A program made the position numbers and the translations under genes. From positions 113,167,977 to 113,231,976 of the forward strand of contig CM043949.1 of assembly GCA_014529385.2 (NCBI GenBank): a stretch of DNA of 64,000 nt, written 5' to 3'. Shown here one piece after another: positions 1 through 10,167 of this stretch (its first letter is position 1; each line of letters opens with the position of its first letter). The notes under the pieces are model-generated. The model searched no databases, had not been told where the DNA came from, and saw only the letters and a list, made by a program, of their open reading frames with translations. Origin of the DNA: Adiantum capillus-veneris (taxonomy: Eukaryota; Streptophyta; Polypodiopsida; Polypodiales; Pteridaceae).

Positions 1-590
1 TGTCAAAGACAAATACATAGTATATAATTCAGATGACATCTTTCTTCACTTACCATGCAAGGTACTGCAACAACACTTAAACACAAACCGAAGCTTTGTA
101 GTAAGGTACTTGTGTTACTTGAGCTGCAAGCTCCATTTTAGCAAGTTCGGATGGTAGAAAAAAAATGAGTAGAAAGAAAGACCTACTCCAGGGCTAAGTG
201 AGGGCCAGAGTATGCCCTCACCTCAGTATATATAGGATGTCATGCACGCTCCCAGAACCATCAGGTTGAATGCAATTGATCGCCCTCAACTGCATGATCC
301 TGTAGGCGCCATTGACTGGGGAAGGTGATAGAGAGTGGACAAGGGCTGCGTGTCCCATGTAATGATTTCACTTCACGCTTTGGTTAAGCGGGGGCCAAGT
401 CCCCTTATGAGGCAGTTTCTAATGGTATGGCAAAAAAAGGGGTACCTTTAATAAGCAATCGGGGGGGGGGGGCGTTGTTTTTTTTGGGGAGTTGTTCTTT
501 AAAAAAAAAAAAACCACCTTTAACCAGTATACTAGTGTGTTTGTGTGTGTGTGTGTACTTGCCGTAACCCAGGCACCACACAGAATGGGT
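1..590 (-). repeat. Terminal repeat (pLTR-like) of Penelope-like element, partial copy
   Basis: This stretch is a close copy of about 8748-9316. The shared landmarks run in the same order: a TATATATA stretch, a TTTGTAGTAAGGTAC block, a long A run, a G run (461-472) and a (TG)n tract. Only the distal part of the 1.29-kb unit is present because the window starts inside it. Together with the tandem array at 5261-9144 it brackets the RT-bearing body, which matches the pseudo-LTR arrangement of Penelope-like elements. Orientation is taken from the RT on the minus strand, so this is the element's 3' side. Confidence 0.7.
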
Positions 591-591
591 T

Positions 592-624
592 GGTAGTAGG
601 CCCATGGTGTATGGGCCTACTACC
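592..624. other. Perfect 14-bp inverted repeat (hairpin)
   Basis: Two 14-base arms (592-605 and 611-624) are exact reverse complements around a 5-base loop. The hairpin lies where the 3' terminal repeat meets the RT-bearing body of the Penelope-like element. It could act as an RNA 3' structure or be a remnant of template switching. The structure is certain and its function is unknown. Confidence 0.6.
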
Positions 625-1029
625 TTATGAGAGAGATGAGACTCTCTTTTTGAAACAATAGTTCAGACCAGTTATGCCGAATGAGAGCTTGTATGATGGT
701 GTTCCGGATTTGATTATGGTTAAATCCGTTATGGCAATATTTTTAACTAGTGCAAATATCTCTTCCCAGGCCAAAGAGGGGGTAGATGAAGAGTAGCAAA
801 TTAAGTAAATAAGGCCAATACAAGAGCAAATAGAGGCTTTGTATGGCCTATTGCTATTTCTTTTAATGAATTCTATGTGAGGAAGCTTAAGAAGATCCTT
901 TCTCTAGATAAATCTAAGGTCATATCCACCTGTAGATGGGGAGTGAAGGGATATTGAAAGGTTAAGAAATTGGGCTGATTTGCAAAAGTCCCCAAAAAAA
1001 GTCGAATTATCTAGGAGGGAAGTAGGCTA

Positions 1030-2450
1030 GGCAGTGGGGGTAGATTAGATCAATCTCTTTAGAGAACATTCTGTTGTTAATACCAAGCAGGTCATCCATA
1101 TATCTAAAAGTATGATTGAATAGTGGAAGTATTTTATGGTTAGTTTCCATGTTTTTAAGACACCATTTTTATTCAAAAAAAGCCAAGTAAATATTACACA
1201 TAAGTGGTGAGCAAGAGAAGCCCATGGGGATGCCAAGGCATTGGTTAAAGCAGCAGCAGCCGCCTGCAATAATAGTGTAGTTATTCAAGAGCCAAAAAAT
1301 ATAGGAGTAGAGTTTTGTTTCATTGAAGTGTAGAGGGTGTATGGAGTGAGATGCTTGAATCCATCTCGGTTTCTTGGATAGGGAGATAAAATGATACTTT
1401 CTCTTTTTAGCATTGGTAAAGGCTAAATTAATAACCTTAGCTAAAACAGTCTTAAGGCCGAGATCTCCACTAAGTGGAATGTTTTCGTAGCATTGTGTGA
1501 TATCCGCTGTAAAGATGTGGAAGATATGTTGAGGAAGGTTAAGTGTGACTTCTGTAGCGTTTTTTGTTAACCAGAAGGGATTATATTGGATATTTAGAAA
1601 ATCCTTGCAGATTTCTGCTTCTCTGCACAAAAGAACTCCAATTCTGTGAGAATAATATCAAGGCAAAGAGTAATATCTTTGGTGATATCTTTGAAGATAC
1701 AGTTAGAGGCATCAGATATCCATTTGAATTTATGTTTGTGGAATTTATATGTAGGAAATAGTATTGGTAACCTGGTGTTACTAATTGAGTAGCCAAGCTG
1801 TCCTAAATGTTTAGAGATCTTGTTAGAGATATCTTGCGGCATATTGTTAGTATGACATAATTATTTACCTGATACTCGATCCCGAGCTGCTTTCCAAGCA
1901 AGGTATTTGCACATAATAGTAGGACAGTTGGAGCTTTTGGCAAGCCCGACCACAAGCCATTTATTTGAGATTAGTTGAAAATCAAGAGCTAGTTGAGGTG
2001 TAAGCCAAGAGCTATCAGAAGAAAGCCACTTCCTAGGAAGTAGATAAATTTTATGAAGGAAGCCTTCCTTCACTAATCCCTTTAAGTCCGGTAGGATTGT
2101 CATCTCTAGTCGGAGAGCACTGACAAGGTCAATGAGGTAGCTAAGTAAAGCTGATAGGGCAAGGTAAGGGTTTTTTGGATAGTTAGGTATGTGATTGAGC
2201 CCTTTGGCCAATAACTTACGTATTGTGACATTATCGATAATGTTGAGGTCTTGATTACAGACATGGTTACCAAATCCTTCAAAATTCCTACAGAATGAGG
2301 CAAATTGAATGCATGTACAGTAAGGTATTGTTTCTTGTCTAAGAAAGTCATTATTTAAAACTAATCCTTTTATAGGATGATGGTATTTCCATCCTATGAG
2401 AATATTGTTAAGCAGTTTATGATTCCCAAAACATAAGTCAAAGCACTCAC
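1030..2450 (-). pseudogene. Penelope-like element reverse transcriptase, degenerate
   Basis: Read on the minus strand, this segment has RT motifs in the order expected for Penelope-like elements. A block with KGLNHIPNYPKN lies at about 2210-2160 in one frame. It is followed by a degraded template-binding block with PTYKFHKHKFKWISDAS (about 1780-1720), a catalytic block with ADITQCYENIP, and IPMGFSCSPLMCNIYLAFFE near 1230-1172. After one in-frame TAA comes FRYMDDLLGINN, with YMDD encoded at 1102-1091. The block spacing and the GIPMG / RY(M/I)DD signature separate it from the copia, gypsy and LINE RTs in this window. Several stops and frameshifts make it non-functional. I saw no GIY-YIG endonuclease motif before the terminal repeat, so either the element lacks it or it is lost. 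The family call is fairly sure; the subgroup is not known. Confidence 0.75.
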
Positions 2451-2848
2451 AAAAAATATTTTTTGGTAAGATCCAATCGAGAAGTATATTGTGAAACAGA
2501 AAGTGTATGTAGATAGCACCAGAATTCGAATCTTCTCTGCTGAGAACTCTTCTTCCAACGGGTTTGTAGAGACTCTTCTTTAGGGAAGTTTTTGATCGCA
2601 GGGAACCTGCCTCTCCCTCTTGTAAAGCTACCAGTCTTTCCTAGATTAGATGAGGAGCTAGGTGTAAAAAACGAGGTGAAAGAGTTGGGAGTAGCCAAAG
2701 AGTTATCTCTTTTTAGGACAAGAGAATCATCATCTTCAATACAAGGTTTAAGCAGATTAGTGATGAACTTGACCCCTTTAAAGTTAGCATAAGTGGTGAG
2801 GTATAGACCGGGCTCATATGCTTTAAGCTCTTTCAGAATATCATGCAT
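2447..2848 (-). pseudogene. Upstream coding segment of Penelope-like element, basic
   Basis: An open frame of 133 codons on the minus strand lies directly upstream of the RT segments. It has a Ser/Gly/Arg-rich stretch (SFTRGRGRFPAIKN) and a downstream hydrophobic end. The composition suggests a nucleic-acid-binding linker of the element's polyprotein. No named domain is recognised. Frames change on both sides, so this is one piece of a broken longer frame. Confidence 0.4.
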
Positions 2849-2898
2849 AAGACCACGGAAGCATTAAAGGCAATTTGTGCAATCACAATCTACTTAGC

Positions 2899-3972
2899 CT
2901 ATCCACCTAGCCATGAGCAGATGAGGGATAGATGAAAGTCAACCGGTTTCTTTCGGAATAACAAATGCAGATGGTTGAAGATAAACCATATTGCATGATC
3001 AAACCACATGATTCTTGATTCACAGGTAGCTTTGGGGTCAAGAAATCTGCAAGCAAATTTCACATAGGGGCGGAAGATATTCCAGATGGACTCTGTGTAG
3101 AAATTTGGGCTACTTTTTGCAAATTCCATGCTACCCTTAGTACGTATGTACAATCCAGCATTTGAGGGGCATTTGGAGTGGTCGATGAGATGAAGGTTAA
3201 AGGGTGCTTTAATCAGTTCTCCCTTGTCCAAGAACTTTCCACCTTTAGGAATCTTGAGTCTACAGTCTTCCATGGTTGAGGCAGGAAGGTTGGCCAAGTA
3301 CACCCAGGTTTCACTAAGAATAGGAGCTAGGAAGGCTTTGTTTGGCAGAACCCACAGTTGATGGTCAACTCCGAGAGATTCAATTTCTATTTGTCTTATT
3401 GGTAAGACAGGAAAAACTTTAGAGATTTTTGGTACCACCTCAAGGAGGTTAACATCATTGAGGGAGCAAAGATTATTTTGAAATTCTTTTACTGCTTCTA
3501 GTGCTGCACTATCTCGACAGAAAATGCCACCAGTTGGAGGGATGGAGGGGGTATTTGGAGTACAGACAAACGAGGGGTTAAGCCCACAGAGTTTTCTAAG
3601 GAAGTTTGACAGCTCAACTCCAGATGAGGAGAACAGGGAAAGCTCTTGCTGGTATTGTGAAGCAAGGATAGGAAGTTGGGCAATATATTGGGACAACAAA
3701 TTAACACCTTCTAGGGGGTCTTTGTCCAATGTAGCCAGAATTTTTACCCACTCATTAAATAACAACATATGCAAGATAGATAGTTTTTTATCCGAGACAA
3801 GAGTTGAATCATACATAAGTTGTGAAGCATCCAAACTGCTAATACATCTGAGGACAAGAGAGGAGACCACAGAGAGGGGCTCTGAGGTAAGTTCCAATCC
3901 TTGAGATAAAGCAAGAGTCTGCAAAAACAGTGAGGTCAGGTTTACTATTTCTTGCCATAGTATGTAATACAT
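2899..3972 (-). CDS. Uncharacterised 357-aa ORF of Penelope-like element (N-terminal region)
   Basis: This is the longest frame in the first 9 kb (357 codons). It lies upstream of the RT on the same strand and between the terminal repeats, so it is most simply the N-terminal part of the element's polyprotein or a separate ORF1. The protein is Leu/Ser-rich with several hydrophobic stretches near residues 10-110 and 330-350. I could identify no zinc finger, protease or endonuclease motif. The next fragment upstream (3839-4208) overlaps it in other frames, so even this piece has lost its start. Function is unknown. Confidence 0.4.
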   Translation of the reverse strand: MYYILWQEIVNLTSLFLQTLALSQGLELTSEPLSVVSSLVLRCISSLDASQLMYDSTLVSDKKLSILHMLLFNEWVKILATLDKDPLEGVNLLSQYIAQLPILASQYQQELSLFSSSGVELSNFLRKLCGLNPSFVCTPNTPSIPPTGGIFCRDSAALEAVKEFQNNLCSLNDVNLLEVVPKISKVFPVLPIRQIEIESLGVDHQLWVLPNKAFLAPILSETWVYLANLPASTMEDCRLKIPKGGKFLDKGELIKAPFNLHLIDHSKCPSNAGLYIRTKGSMEFAKSSPNFYTESIWNIFRPYVKFACRFLDPKATCESRIMWFDHAIWFIFNHLHLLFRKKPVDFHLSLICSWLGG

Positions 3973-4208
3973 AATTTGGATTTCCTAGCAAGAAAAGGTC
4001 TAGTTCTAGTAGCCAAGGCATTCTTTGGTGTACGGTCTTTAAGGCAAAGCTTAATCTGATCAAGAATCTTTGCATGATTCTCAGGGTTGTGATTAGTACT
4101 CATGCGAGCTGTCATTCTATAACGTGAGCAGTCCTGAAACAGAGGTGACATAAAAACTAGCAAAGTGTCTTTATTGTAACTTGTATACTTGGTCCTACAA
4201 ATCTTCAA
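3839..4208 (-). pseudogene. Frameshifted 5' coding fragments of Penelope-like element
   Basis: Two overlapping minus-strand frames (3839-4075 and 3945-4208) continue the coding signal upstream of the 357-codon frame. The first 85 codons are hydrophilic and rich in Lys, Arg and Asn, as expected for a start region. The overlap in different frames indicates at least one indel. No domain is recognised. Confidence 0.3.
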
Positions 4209-4209
4209 C

Positions 4210-5260
4210 CGGCAAAGTCAGAGACTATGGTAGCCGTGAGCAGGGAGCCATAAAAAGAGTCTAAAAGGGGCCACCTAACACCAGTCTACCAATGAAGGAT
4301 TTACAGAATGTGGGTCCAATCTAGAGCTCCATTCCTAAGATAATTTCCCAGGCCAGCATCCCGGTTTCCCTCGAAAAGAAGAAACCTTATGTATAGGATG
4401 TGTGTGTAGCTGTTTAAATCTTAACTAATAAGACATAATTGAATTTTTACATTCAAAAGACAGCTGGCCAAGGAATAATGAACTGATATGTACAAAAATA
4501 AATCAGTATCAAAATTATTTAGGTACAATGATTGTAGGAAAGAGATCCTCTTTCAGTAAGATTCGTAGTAAAAGAAATTCCCCATTCCTCAATGAGTATT
4601 TCATTACAGTAAGGTTGCTTGCCAAAGAAAAGAAAACCCTCCAAGATAAGATAGAGTCCTTACCTGCATCCATCCAAACAAGACAAAAATTCAATTAGCC
4701 TTGGATGTGTTTTACAGGTATCAATGGACCATATCAGTTGTCATCCATGTCCATCTTATAGGATTTAATTACTTTAGACAAGCTAGGTTATCTATTAGCA
4801 TTTTTATGTTTAGCAGTCTTTTCTTACTACTTCAGAAAATGAGTGGTACCTCCTACTTTATAATTTGAGTGGTGCAGTCCACCAAGAATCCAAACATTTC
4901 AAGATCCATAGCTCGATAGCTATGCTTTAAGTCCAAAAATAGCAACCATATACTTACCTTCAGAATTAGCAATCCCATGGTATCATTGGTATCCCTTTAG
5001 ACAAGGAGAGGTCATGTCCAACCTTTTTTGTATAAGACGCCTAATTATTTAATTTCTATTCAACGATATCAGCTGAAAACACTAGTATAGCCAGTTAGTA
5101 GAGTAGCAAGAATCCCTCTTTTTAATATGGAATCCCATTTTACAAGCCATAGCTTGGAAGCTATGCCAAAGGTGAAAATACCAGCCATATACTTACCTTC
5201 ATAATCCCAAGATATCCACAAGTCATTAGCAACCCTTAAAGAACGGTAGTGTGCGGCCCT
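4210..5260. repeat. Leader region with two diverged copies of a hairpin-containing block
   Basis: There is no coding signal here. Two diverged direct repeats (about 4900-4980 and 5140-5215) each carry a short hairpin followed by a shared block containing CATATACTTACCTTC. The first hairpin has 7-bp arms (4907-4913 and 4918-4924) and the second has 8-bp arms (5148-5155 and 5158-5165). It lies between the ORFs and the tandem repeat array, so it may be the 5' leader of the Penelope-like element. Confidence 0.45.
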
Positions 5261-8200
5261 TGACTGAGTAAGATACCTTACTTGTCCATCAACCAGAGGT
5301 ACTAGATGAAGTAAATGACACCCCAAACAGTTTCTTTATATGAAATTTCAAGTGCCAAACTGGACTTAAGCCCAGCAGCTTATCAAGCCAAGCTAACATG
5401 GATTGTTTTTAACAAATAACTTCCAACCCTGATCATCATGCAACATGTCATATTGCTTTAGCAAAGAGAGTAAATTAACGTCCTGCAGTGGCTAAGAACA
5501 AAGCCCAATCAACTAGTATGTGCACAAGCGCCAGTTTTACAACGAGTAGCGCACAACTTACAGAGCCATAAACAACCAGTAACTAGAAACCTACAATGCT
5601 TGCAATAGACCCAATATAACAACCAGTAGCAAGAAACAATCCGCGCACGTGTTCGATAGCAACTCAACCCCATTTTATGCACAAGAGGTCTTAAGGCACA
5701 TGCTAAACATGCCCCGGCACAGTAGTTTAATTCAAGACCAATTAACAATGTTTATACAACAGGCTCCCAATTGAAGCCAAACATGCCAAAACCCATAACC
5801 AGGTACCTTACTACAAAAACCCATAACCAAAAAACCCATAACCTGGTACCTTTCCACAAAACGCAGGTAAGGTCCTAAAGCGGCAGAAAAGGCCAATGTA
5901 GCAATTTGTATAGCTAACACCATTCCCACAGGTGTTTTCCCCATTAGTACAGTCAACAAAATAAGCCAAAAAAAATAGTTGCTCTTTATGCACAAGCAGT
6001 CCCAAGGCCCACAACAATGCCTAGGTGTATCAGTTACAGTTATGCATCGGCTTTTTACAGAGGTGACCCCTAAGTTACCTATAGGTACTCCCTTGAAAAA
6101 TACCATTACTTTGCCATAAATGCTAAGCCATATGGCTCAGAAAGTTTGTGTCTCTATGTCTAAGACAAATACATAGTATATAACTCAGACGAAATCTTTC
6201 TTCACTTACCATGCAAGGTACTGCAACAACACTTAAACAAAAACCGAAGCTTTGTAGTAAGGTACCTGTGTTACTTGAGTTGCAAGCTCCATTTTAGAAA
6301 GTTGAGACATTAGCAAAAAAATGAGCAGAAAGAAAGACCTACTCCAGGGCTAAGTGAGGGCCAGAGTATGCCCTCACCTCAGTATATATAGGATGTCATG
6401 CACGCTCCCAGAGCTAGCAGGTTGAATGTAATCGGCCGCCCTCAACTACGCGATCCTGTAGAGGCGCCATTGCCTGGGGAAGGTGATAGAGAGTGGACAG
6501 GGGCCACCTATCGCATGCAATGATTTCACTTCACGCTTTGGTTAAGCGGGGGTCCTTAACTGATTAAGATACCTTACTTGTCCATCAACCAGAGGTACTA
6601 GATGAAGTAAATGACACCCCAACCACTTTCTTTATATAAAATTTCAAGTGCCAAACTGGACTTAAGCCCATCAGCTTATCAAGCCCAGCTAACATGGATT
6701 GTTTTTAACAAATAACTTCCAACCCTGATCATCATGCAACATTTCATATTGCTTTAGCAAAGAGAGTACATTAACGTCCTGCAATGGCTAAGAACAGAGC
6801 CCAATCAACCAGTATGCGCACAAGCGCCAGTTTTACAACGAGTAGCGCACAACTTATAGAGCCATAAACAACCAGTAACTAGAAACCTACAATGCTTGCA
6901 ATAGAGACAATATAACAACGAGTAGAAAGAAACAATCTGCGCACGTGTTTGATAGCAACTCAGTCCCATTTTATGCATAAGAGGTCTTAAGGCACATGCT
7001 AAACATGCCCGGGCACAGTAGTTTAATTCAAGACCAATTAACAATGTTTATACAACAAGCTCCCAATTGAAGCCAAACATGCCAAAACCCATAACCCGGT
7101 ACCTTACTACAAAAACCCATTACCAAAAAACCCATAACTAGGTACCTTTCCACAAAATGCAGGTAAGGTCCTAAAGCGGCAGAAAAGGCCAATGTAGCAA
7201 TTTGTATAGCTAACACCATTCCCACAGGTGTTTTCCCCATTGGTACAATCAACAAAATAAGCCAAAAAAATAGCTGCTCTTTATGCACACGCAGTCCCAA
7301 GGCCCACAACAATGCCCAAGTGTATCAATTACAGTTATGCAGCGGCTTTTTACAGAACCGACCCGTAAATTACCTATAGGTACTCCCTTGAAAAATACCA
7401 TTACTTTGCCATAAATGCTAAGCCATATGGCTCAGAAAATTTGTGTCTCTATGTCTAAGACAAATACATAGTATATAACTCAGACGAAATCTTTCTTCAC
7501 TTACCATGCAAGGTACTGCAACAACACTTAAACAAAAACCGAAGCTTTGTAGTAAGGTACTTGTGTTACTTGAGTTGCAAGCTCCATTTTAGAAAGTTCA
7601 GACATTAGCAAAAAAATGAGCAGAAAGAAAGACCTACTCCAGGGCTAAGTGAGGGCCAGAGTATGCCCTCACCTCAGTATATATAGGATGTCATGCACGC
7701 TCCCACAGCTAGCAGGTTGAATGCAATCCGCCACCCTCAACTGCGCGATCTTGTAGAGGCGCCATTGCCTGGGGAAGGTGATAGAGAGTGGACAGGGGAC
7801 ACCTATCCCATGCAATGATTTCACTTCACGCTTTGGTTAAGCGGGGGCCCTTGACTGAGTAAGATACCTTACTTTTCCATCAACCAGAGGTACTAGATGA
7901 AGTAAATGACACCCCAACCAGTTGCTTTATATGAAATTTCAAGTGCCAAACTGGACTTAAGCCCATCACCTTATCAAGCCAAGCGAACATGGATTGTTTT
8001 TAACAAATAACTTCCAACCCTGATCATCATGCAGCATGTCATATTGATTTAGCAAAGAGAGTAAACTAACGTCCTGCAGTGGCTAAGAACAGAGCCCAAT
8101 CAACCAGTATGCGCACAAGCGCCAGTTTTACAACGAGTAGCGCACAACTTACAGAGCCATAAACAACCAGTAACTACAAACCTGCAACACTTGAAATAGA

Positions 8201-9144
8201 TCCAGTATAACAACCAGTAGCAAGAAACAATCCGCGCACGTGTTCGATAGCAACTCAGCCCCATTTTATGCATAAGAGGTCTTAAGGCACATGCTAAACA
8301 TGCCCCGGCACAGTAGTTTAATTCAAGACCAATTAACAATGTTTATACAATAGGCTCCCAATTGAAGCCAAACATGCCAAAACCCATAACCGGGTACCTT
8401 ACTACAAAAACCCATTACCAAAAAACCCATAACCAGGTACCTTTCCACAAAACGCAGGTAAGGTCCTAAAGCGGCAGAAAAGGCCAATGTAGCAATTTGT
8501 ATAGCTGACACCATTCCCACAGGTGTTTTCCCCATTGGTACAGTCAACAAAATAAGCCAAAAAAATAGTTGCTCTTTATGCATAGGCAGTCCCAAGTCCC
8601 ACAAAAATGCCCAGGTGTATCGGTTACAGTTATGCAGCGGCTTTTTACAGAGCCGACCCCTAAATTACCTGTAGGTACTCCCTTCAAAAAGACCATTACT
8701 TTGCTTCAAATGCTAAGGCATATGGCTTAAAAAGTTTGTGTCTCTATGTCTAAGACAAATACATAGTATATAACTCAGACGACATCTTTCTTCACTTACC
8801 ATGCAAGGTACTGCAACAACACTTAAACAAAAACCGAAGCTTTGTAGTAAGGTACCTGTGTTACTTGAGCTACAAGCTCCATTTTAGCAAGTTCAGACAA
8901 TAGCAAAAAAATGAGCAGAAAGAAAGACCTACTCCAGGGCTAAGTGAGGGCCAGAGTATGCCCTCACCTCAGTATATATAGGATGTCATGCACGCTCCCA
9001 GAGCTAGCAGGTTGAATGCAATCAGCCACCCTCAACTGCGCGATCCTGTAGAGGCGCCATTGCCTGGGGAAGATGATAGAGAGTAGACAGGGGCTACCTA
9101 TCCCATGCAATTATTTCACTTCATGCTTTGGTTAAGCGGGGGCC
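5261..9144 (-). repeat. Three tandem copies of a 1.29-kb unit (pLTR array)
   Basis: Copies start near 5261, 6557 and 7852, giving periods of 1296 and 1295 bp, and they differ by scattered substitutions and small indels. Each unit carries a 16-base inverted repeat (in copy 1, 5802-5817 with 6251-6266), short subrepeats of a CCCATAACC type, and TATATATA ahead of a conserved CATGCACGCTCCCA block. Related minus-strand frames of 79-124 codons recur in every copy. Their starts and lengths differ between copies and they have no known domain, so I do not call genes. Tandem terminal repeats are typical of Penelope-like elements. Confidence 0.75.
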
Positions 9145-9319
9145 AAGTCCCCTTATGAGGCAGTTTCTAATGGTATGGCAAAAAAAAGGGTCCCTTTAAT
9201 ATGCAACCATGGGGGGGGGGGGGGGGGGGGGGGGGGGTTGTTTTTTTGGGGAGTTTTTCTTTAAAATAAAAAAAAACCACTGTTAACCAGTATACTAGTG
9301 TGTGTGTGTGTGTGTTGGT
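9145..9319. repeat. Repeat extension with G27 tract and (TG)n
   Basis: This segment follows the third tandem copy and matches 392-556, including the A-rich block, a G run (9211-9237; 12 G in the left copy) and the terminal (TG)n. It therefore belongs to the terminal repeat of the element and marks the outer end shared by both flanks. Confidence 0.6.
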
Positions 9320-9780
9320 GATGAAGTTCACAAAGGCAATCATGAGTGCATGGGGTGAATCGAACATTACACGCTATATGGTGAGTGCTTGCTATTCTGA
9401 CTTGGTCTGTACTATGCTTTAGTTTTGATCATTGATGTGTTGTGGATTTTTGGGCAGCACATCCTCTATGTCCATGGTGCATAATTTATGAACATGTATG
9501 ATTCACTGGATCTTTGGAGCACACAAGGTGTGGAGAAGTAACAATATCATGGTAGGGGTGTCTACTTCAAGAATACAAGACATGGAGGGGGCTTAGTGCA
9601 CTCATGCTATCTTAAGGAAATGTTCAACTGGTTTTATCGCACAACCTCTAGATGCAAAGTGGTGATTGAATGTGCAAGGTCATCGTGCTTGGAAAAAGAA
9701 GCCCCTCAAGTAACCCGTGTTTGTTCCTCAGAACATTGGATATCCTCACAAGATCCATTATGACATGTAGTGTGGCGAGC
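9320..9780 (+). pseudogene. Spliced-gene remnant, unidentified family (WSTQG.EK motif)
   Basis: An exon-like frame ends in SAWGESNITRYM at a consensus donor (GTGAGT at 9381). An acceptor (TTTTTGGGCAG) ends at 9457, and the frame continues as HILYVHGA. The removed intron would be 77 bp. Downstream, in shifting frames, are LDLWSTQGVEK, GVYFKNTRHGGG and FNWFYRTT. I have a weak memory of this motif series in uncharacterised, possibly transposon-linked eukaryotic proteins, but cannot name the family. At least three stops or frameshifts make it a pseudogene. The intron call rests on splice consensus and frame continuity only. Confidence 0.4.
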
Positions 9781-10046
9781 ATCAAGGACTAGGGCTGAAA
9801 AAGTGTGGGCCAGGACGTAGTAGATGCATTTAGAATCTCATGAAAATGAAAAATCTATTACATTTGGATGCTCTCTTTTTTTGGATCAAGTGTTTGCATT
9901 GTTTGATTGTTTATGCAATTTTACAAGTGTACGTTTCGCTCTATGTGTTTGAATAGTTCTATGTGATTTTAAAATTCAAAGGATTATTTTCTCATGCTTT
10001 TAGCGGATCTTTTCCACCATATGAAACCACCCTTATATGGCCACCC
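9781..10046. other. Intergenic, no gene seen
   Basis: AT-rich sequence between the pseudogene and the promoter of the H3-like gene. No coding signal and no clear repeat were seen. It should contain any upstream control sites of the H3-like gene, but I recognised none apart from the TATA box that follows. Confidence 0.4.
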
Positions 10047-10055
10047 TATATAAAG
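10047..10055 (+). promoter_or_regulatory. TATA box of H3-like gene
   Basis: TATATAAAG in a locally GC-richer context, about 120 bp before the ATG at 10168. It is a near-perfect plant TATA box in the correct orientation. The expected transcription start would fall in or just before the C32 tract, giving a 5' leader of about 80-90 bases. The same core with the same spacing class precedes the convergent gene at 13117. Confidence 0.55.
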
Positions 10056-10058
10056 AGG

Positions 10059-10061
<3 letters not shown>

Positions 10062-10093
<32 letters not shown>
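10062..10093. repeat. C32 homopolymer tract
   Basis: Thirty-two consecutive C between the TATA box and the H3-like start codon. The length may be uncertain in the assembly. On the opposite strand it is a G-quadruplex-capable run. Confidence 0.8.
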
Positions 10094-10167
10094 TTCACAA
10101 ACACATAACACTCCTTTCCTCATCGAACACCACAAGCTCTAAGAAACCCCCCAAACGCACTTTCACG

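Noticed and set aside
5509-8604. Recurrent 79-124-codon minus-strand frames in the 1.29-kb units as a gene family
   Set aside because: They differ in start and length between copies and have no domain. Their similarity is explained by the tandem DNA repeat.
1-9320. Hammerhead ribozyme in the Penelope-like terminal repeats
   Set aside because: Such repeats often carry one, but I found no CTGATGA core paired with a GAAA box on either strand.
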